Source: Bradyrhizobium sp. WBOS07 (GTDB taxonomy: Bacteria > Pseudomonadota > Alphaproteobacteria > Rhizobiales > Xanthobacteraceae). Taken from it: DNA of 64,000 nucleotides. Numbering within the stretch: position 1 is the first letter of the stretch; each line of letters starts with the position of its first letter. Location of the stretch: contig NZ_CP029008.1 in assembly GCF_024585165.1 (NCBI RefSeq), positions 4,030,001 through 4,094,000 on the forward strand, in the 5' to 3' direction. Position numbers and translations under genes: made by a program. Shown here piece after piece: positions 60,172 to 64,000 of the stretch. Below the pieces are notes generated by a model. The model had not been told where the DNA came from. It did no database searches and worked only from the letters and a program-made list of their open reading frames with translations.

Positions 60172-61152
60172 TCAGATCCTGGGGATCTTCGCCCGCTCCA
60201 CCACGCCCGACCACTTCGCGATTTCGGACTGGATCAGCTTCTTCATCTCTTCCGGGGAGCTGCCACGGACTTCGCCTCCCACGGCTGTTTCCAGGCGCTG
60301 CTTGATCTCGGGGTCCTTGAGGATCTCGAGCGTCGCCGCGTTGAGCGTCGCAACGACGGCAGGTGGGGTGCCCTTGGGAGCGAGAAGGCCCGCCCACGTG
60401 CGCACGTCATATCCCTTGACGCCGGCTTCCTCGACGGTCGGGACGTCGGGCAAAAGCGCGGTCCGCTTTGGCGAAGTCACAGCCAGCCCGCGAACGGCTC
60501 CGCTCTGGATCTGTGCTGCGAGCAGGACCGGCGTGCCGATGATGACCGGAACCTCGCCGCCAAGCATCGCAGTGATGGATTGGGAATCACCGCGATAGGG
60601 AACGTGCACCATCTCGGTGCCGGCCATCGCATTAAGCAGCTCCCCTGCGAGGTGGTGCGTGCTGCCGAAACCGACCGAGCCGAAGCTGAGGGCGCCGGGT
60701 TTCTGCTTTGCCATCGCGATCAATTCGCCGAGCGATTTGGCCGGGTAGTCGTTGCGCACCGCAATGACCAGCGCGTAGTAGACCAGCGTCGAGATCATGT
60801 CGAAGCTTTCGGCCGGCTGGTAGCTCAGACTCTTGTAAGTCGCGGCCGATATGGCATGGGCGCCCGTGACGAGGCCGATCGTATAGCCGTCGGGCTCAGC
60901 CCTGGCGATCGCGTCAGCCGCAATGTTGCCGCCCGCTCCCGGTTTGGCCTCAACGACGACCGGTTGCCCGAGCTTCTTGGACAGCCCGTCGGCAACGATG
61001 CGCGACAGCGTATCGGCCGCGCCACCAGCGGCGAAGCCGTGAACCATTCGTATCGGCCGCGACGGATAATTATCCGCCGATTGGGCGGGGCCAGCAGCAA
61101 TGACGCTGCCAAGCAGAAATCCGGTCGCAGCAATCCGCCTCATCCATTGCAT
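60172..61152 (-). CDS. tripartite tricarboxylate transporter (TctC/Bug) binding protein, second
   Basis: A 326-residue exported protein with a Sec signal (MQWMRRIAATGFLLGSVIAA, cut near AQSA) and the Bug fold: YPSRPIRMVHGFAAGGAADTLSRIVADGLSKKLGQPVVVEAKPGAGGN, VGFGSTHHLAGELLNA, LPDVPTVEEAG. It is last in an operon with a quinone oxidoreductase and a dioxygenase-like protein, so it likely captures the acid those enzymes degrade. No TctA/TctB genes are nearby. It differs clearly from the other TctC-like protein at 58760. Confidence 0.9.
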   Translation of the reverse strand: MQWMRRIAATGFLLGSVIAAGPAQSADNYPSRPIRMVHGFAAGGAADTLSRIVADGLSKKLGQPVVVEAKPGAGGNIAADAIARAEPDGYTIGLVTGAHAISAATYKSLSYQPAESFDMISTLVYYALVIAVRNDYPAKSLGELIAMAKQKPGALSFGSVGFGSTHHLAGELLNAMAGTEMVHVPYRGDSQSITAMLGGEVPVIIGTPVLLAAQIQSGAVRGLAVTSPKRTALLPDVPTVEEAGVKGYDVRTWAGLLAPKGTPPAVVATLNAATLEILKDPEIKQRLETAVGGEVRGSSPEEMKKLIQSEIAKWSGVVERAKIPRI

Positions 61153-61225
61153 GGATGCATCCTCCCTTTGACTTTGCTTCGTTGGCCGCGTTGAAGCGGC
61201 GGTCTTCAAGAAAAGTGCCGGCCGC

Positions 61226-62131
61226 CTAGCGCGCGAACTCGACGCATTCGGGCGATGGCGGCAGACCCCAGACGTCGCGCGGCAGCCCAACCCAGACTTT
61301 CGGGCGCTGCGGACGATCGCGATGCCAGGGGCGCGGATCGAAGTAGCCGAGCTCTTCGTCAATCATCCGGTCGAGATCGTGGAACAGCTCGACCAGATGG
61401 CCATCGGGATTGCGGTGGTAGACGGCCGTGTTGTGGCCCGGGCCGTGGCGGACCGGTCCCCAAAGGATATCGAGCTTGTGGCGAGCGAGATGATCGCAAG
61501 CCTGTTGCATGTGGGAAGGGCCGCGCAATTCGAATGCGAGGTGATGGAGGCTGCGCACGGGAGCACGGGCGAAGTTCAACGTATGATGTTCGTAGCCGCT
61601 GCGCATGAAGACGAAACGGTCCTCGACCCAGTCGGACACCCGCAAACCCATGACATCAGCACAGAAGTTCGACGTCGCCAGCGGGTCGGGCGTCCGAAGC
61701 GCGACATGACCGAGCTTGATGACGGCGAGCGCGCCGATCCGCTCCTGCGCCGGCGTCGGCGTCCAGCCCTGAATCAACTCGAACCGCGTCCCTTCGGGAT
61801 CGATGAACGACAGCAGCCTGGAAATTCCCGGCAGGGGATCACTCCGCAGTTCTGGACGCAGATCCGCGCGTTTCAGGGTAACCTCCAGCGCCGCCATCTC
61901 GACATCAGGTGAGATCTCGAACGCGATACTCGTCAAAGCGGCCTCGCCGGGCTCGATCACGAGCGAAAGCTGATCGGAGTCGCTGGCAAGGAAAATGCGA
62001 TCTCCATCGCGGCCGATCAGACCAAGACCGATCACTCCGCGATAGTAATCGAGCAATCGCTCAGAATCCGGCGAGGCGAAAGTGGCATGTCTCAGCCGTG
62101 TGAATCGAGCAATGGGTGCTTGGGTCGTCAT
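61226..62131 (-). CDS. VOC-family extradiol dioxygenase-like protein
   Basis: A 301-residue protein with two vicinal-oxygen-chelate modules. The second carries His in IKLGHVALRTPDP, His in VRSLHHLAFEL and Glu in GHLVELFHDLD, the 2-His-1-Glu iron set of type I extradiol (catechol 2,3-) dioxygenases. It probably cleaves an aromatic diol. ATG at 62131 is preferred to a TTG that overlaps the stop of the upstream gene. Operon: quinone oxidoreductase, this gene, TctC-like protein. Confidence 0.86.
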   Translation of the reverse strand: MTTQAPIARFTRLRHATFASPDSERLLDYYRGVIGLGLIGRDGDRIFLASDSDQLSLVIEPGEAALTSIAFEISPDVEMAALEVTLKRADLRPELRSDPLPGISRLLSFIDPEGTRFELIQGWTPTPAQERIGALAVIKLGHVALRTPDPLATSNFCADVMGLRVSDWVEDRFVFMRSGYEHHTLNFARAPVRSLHHLAFELRGPSHMQQACDHLARHKLDILWGPVRHGPGHNTAVYHRNPDGHLVELFHDLDRMIDEELGYFDPRPWHRDRPQRPKVWVGLPRDVWGLPPSPECVEFAR

Positions 62132-62145
62132 TGTGGTCCACTCTC

Positions 62146-63138
62146 TCAACGCGTCATGATGATCTTGCCGAGCGCGGAGCCCTGCTCCAGCAAGGTGTGA
62201 GCTTGCCTGACTTGATCCAGCTTCAGAACCGCCGAGATCGCCGGCTTGATCGCATTGCGACTCAGGGCGTCGATCACGCTGCGCATCAGTGCGCGACGGC
62301 TCTCGCGATCATGATCGTAAATGTGAAAGGAGAAGCAGCGCACGGCAGGGCAGATGTCGAGATGATCGCGCATCGCCGCCATCAGATTCTCTTCCGGCAG
62401 CCCGGCGAAAGCGTTGTATGACAGCAGCGTGCCCCATTTTCCAAGCCCCCCGAGATAGGACGCAAACTCCGGACCGCAGACGTGGTCGAGAACGAGACCG
62501 ACGCCCTCGCCTTTGGTCAACTCGCGGGTCCGCGCCACGACATCCTCGCTGCGGTAGAAGATGACGTGGTCGGCGCCGTGACGGCGCGCGAACTCGGCCT
62601 TCTCGTCGGTGGAAACCGTGCCGATCACGGTCATCTGCGCCAGCTTGGCCAGTTGCACCAGCGCGGTGCCGACGCCGCCGGCCGCGCCGATCACCAGGAC
62701 GCTCGCGGGCGCGCGCGGATGGCGGCACTCCTGCAGGAGTGCGTAAGCCACTTGATAATTCGACAGGCACACCGCTGCTTGCAGATCGACATGGTCGGGA
62801 AGCACATGAACGGCGTCGGCGGGAGCGACCACATAATCGGCATAACAGCCGCCGCGCTGCGATAGATCACGCGCGCTCAGCAGGACCTTCTGGCCGACGT
62901 GCACGCCCTCAACGCCCGCCCCGAGCGCGGAGATGCAGCCGGCGACATCATTGCCGGGATTGGCCGGCAGCGGCGGCATCCATTTGTAAACGCCGCGACG
63001 GATCAGCACGTCGGGCTGCCCCACGCCGAATGCTTCGGCACGGATCTGAACCTGTCCGGCACCCGGCGTGGGCACTGGCAGCTCGACCAATTCAAGGGCA
63101 TCCGGCCCGCCCGGTTGACGTACCAGGACCGCTCTCAT
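62146..63138 (-). CDS. NADPH:quinone oxidoreductase-like MDR protein
   Basis: A 330-residue zinc-free medium-chain reductase with NPGNDVAGCISALGAGV, and a nucleotide site in VLVIGAAGGVGTALVQLAKLAQMTVIGT. No structural-zinc cysteine cluster is present. Members reduce quinones, enones or 2-alkenals with NADPH. It is first in the operon, with a palindrome and the FadR-type regulator divergent from it. Confidence 0.88.
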   Translation of the reverse strand: MRAVLVRQPGGPDALELVELPVPTPGAGQVQIRAEAFGVGQPDVLIRRGVYKWMPPLPANPGNDVAGCISALGAGVEGVHVGQKVLLSARDLSQRGGCYADYVVAPADAVHVLPDHVDLQAAVCLSNYQVAYALLQECRHPRAPASVLVIGAAGGVGTALVQLAKLAQMTVIGTVSTDEKAEFARRHGADHVIFYRSEDVVARTRELTKGEGVGLVLDHVCGPEFASYLGGLGKWGTLLSYNAFAGLPEENLMAAMRDHLDICPAVRCFSFHIYDHDRESRRALMRSVIDALSRNAIKPAISAVLKLDQVRQAHTLLEQGSALGKIIMTR

Positions 63139-63164
63139 GAGCTCATATCTCCCTCCTCGACACG

Positions 63165-63178
63165 TATTTTCGAAAATA
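63165..63178. promoter_or_regulatory. candidate FadR/GntR operator, perfect palindrome
   Basis: TATTTTCGAAAATA, a perfect 14-base palindrome in the intergenic region between the quinone oxidoreductase gene and the GntR gene. A second AATAAT...ATTATT symmetry lies next to it (63175-63199). Confidence 0.6.
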
Positions 63179-63251
63179 ATAGCGGTTACGAAAATTATTG
63201 CAAGATGGGCGGTGGCACGGCATCTTGAGCCATCGATTCATTGGCAGGACC

Positions 63252-63953
63252 ATGCCCGACAGCGCCATTCGCCCCCGCAAGGAATTCGGCAAGACGATCG
63301 CCGCCGACATTACCCATCGGCTGCGCGAGGAGATCGTGACCTGCGCTCTTGCCCCCGGCGAGCCGTTGAGGTTCGACGTCTTACGCGAGCGTTTCGGCGC
63401 GAGCTTCACCACTTTGCGGGAGGCGCTGACCGCCCTCGCCGCCGAGGGCCTGGTCGACGCCCAGGAGCAGCGCGGATTTCGCGTTGCGCCGGTCAGCCGG
63501 CAGGATCTTGTGGAGGTCACCGACGCCCGGGTCCTCATCGAAGTGGAATTGATGCGCCGCGCCATCCAGAAGGGCGATGACGACTGGGAGATTGCCGTCA
63601 TCTCGACGCTTCACAGGCTGAAACGGATCGAACAGCGTGATCCCGAGCATCCGCTGCGCGACCCCGAATGGAAGATCGCCCACCGGCAATTCCACCAGGC
63701 GTTGGTCTCCGCCTGCGGCTCCGCGACCCTGCTCGCAATCCGCGCCGAGCTGTTCGACCGCGCCGAGCGATACCGGCATCTGTCGGCCAATTTCCGGCCA
63801 CGCCCCCGCGACAAGGCCGGCGAGCACCAGGCGATCATGCAAGCCGCCATATCGCGCAATGCCGATCTCGCGGTGCAGCTGATCGAGACCCACATCCGCT
63901 CCACCGCGGACAATGTCGCGAAATACGCGGGGCACCTGCTCGAGACCGAATAG
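63252..63953 (+). CDS. GntR-family (FadR/FCD) transcriptional regulator
   Basis: A 233-residue regulator with a GntR winged helix (ITHRLREEIVTCALAPGEPLRFDVLRERFGASFTTLREALTALAAEGLV) and a helical FCD effector domain with the metal-binding style residues DARVLIEVELMRRAI, QFHQALVSAC and GEHQAIMQAAI. FCD regulators respond to carboxylic acids. It faces the quinone oxidoreductase/dioxygenase operon across a palindrome and is its probable repressor. Confidence 0.9.
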   Translation: MPDSAIRPRKEFGKTIAADITHRLREEIVTCALAPGEPLRFDVLRERFGASFTTLREALTALAAEGLVDAQEQRGFRVAPVSRQDLVEVTDARVLIEVELMRRAIQKGDDDWEIAVISTLHRLKRIEQRDPEHPLRDPEWKIAHRQFHQALVSACGSATLLAIRAELFDRAERYRHLSANFRPRPRDKAGEHQAIMQAAISRNADLAVQLIETHIRSTADNVAKYAGHLLETE

Positions 63954-64000
63954 GACGTCGTCCTCATTTTTCGGTCGGGTCAGGCTTGCATCCACCTCTA

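Noticed and set aside
1..64000. CRISPR arrays, tRNA/rRNA genes, prophage or integrase genes
   Set aside because: No regularly spaced repeats, no tRNA-like cloverleaf with anticodon features, and no phage or recombinase proteins were seen.

Overview
The window looks like a GC-rich alphaproteobacterial chromosome of the Bradyrhizobium/Rhodopseudomonas type. The evidence is gene content (anaerobic ubiquinone genes, DUF2249/MIP18/NnrS-like respiration genes, many ABC and TTT substrate-binding proteins, several catabolic operons with their own regulators) and FixK2/FNR-like promoter boxes. No rRNA, tRNA, CRISPR array, phage or intact insertion sequence was seen. The genus is an inference from style, not from a search.

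Layout. (1) 1-11.6 kb is a low-oxygen island: ubiU (partial)-ubiT and ubiD-ubiX diverge; a membrane protein/DUF2249/MIP18 operon diverges from a small cytochrome c; then an MgtA-type P-ATPase, a small protein, a DUF6894 protein and an extra FtsH. Five promoters here share a TTGM-N6-KCAA-like box placed 21-22 bp before a TAnnnT-like -10, i.e. FNR/FixK class II geometry. (2) 11.6-17.8 kb: a GntR regulator, GMC oxidoreductase and enolase-superfamily dehydratase diverge from an SsuABC/TauABC-like transporter. (3) 18-31 kb: an IclR-controlled divergon. On the left are two CoA-transferase subunits, a BisC-like molybdoenzyme, an AhpD-like protein, a hotdog protein, a class II aldolase, a PfkB kinase and an SDR; on the right are a polyamine-type ABC transporter and the IclR gene. 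The two promoters are mirror copies of each other. (4) 31.1-40.3 kb: a sugar ABC operon with a kinase and aldolase that resemble the sulfoglycolytic YihV/YihT pair, a zinc alcohol dehydrogenase, a LacI repressor and an SDR. (5) 40.4-49.5 kb: an MFS carrier broken by a one-base frameshift, enoyl-CoA hydratase, CoA ligase, and a CO-dehydrogenase/xanthine-dehydrogenase-like trio whose large subunit carries a fused CoxG domain, plus an AraC regulator. (6) 49.9-56.2 kb: a MarR/HpaR-like regulator diverging from an ABC transporter with two tandem paralogous binding proteins and an FAD oxidoreductase, flanked by gene-poor stretches, one of which carries a decayed binding-protein gene. (7) 56.3-64 kb: a sulfatase diverging from a MarR regulator, two TTT-type binding proteins without their membrane subunits, an extradiol-dioxygenase-like protein, a quinone oxidoreductase and a FadR-type regulator.

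Taken together, the left end serves respiration and membrane maintenance under low oxygen. The rest is a run of independently regulated uptake-plus-catabolism modules whose substrates mostly cannot be read from sequence. The best candidates for something undescribed are the mirrored IclR divergon with its odd enzyme set and the YihV/YihT-like sugar operon.
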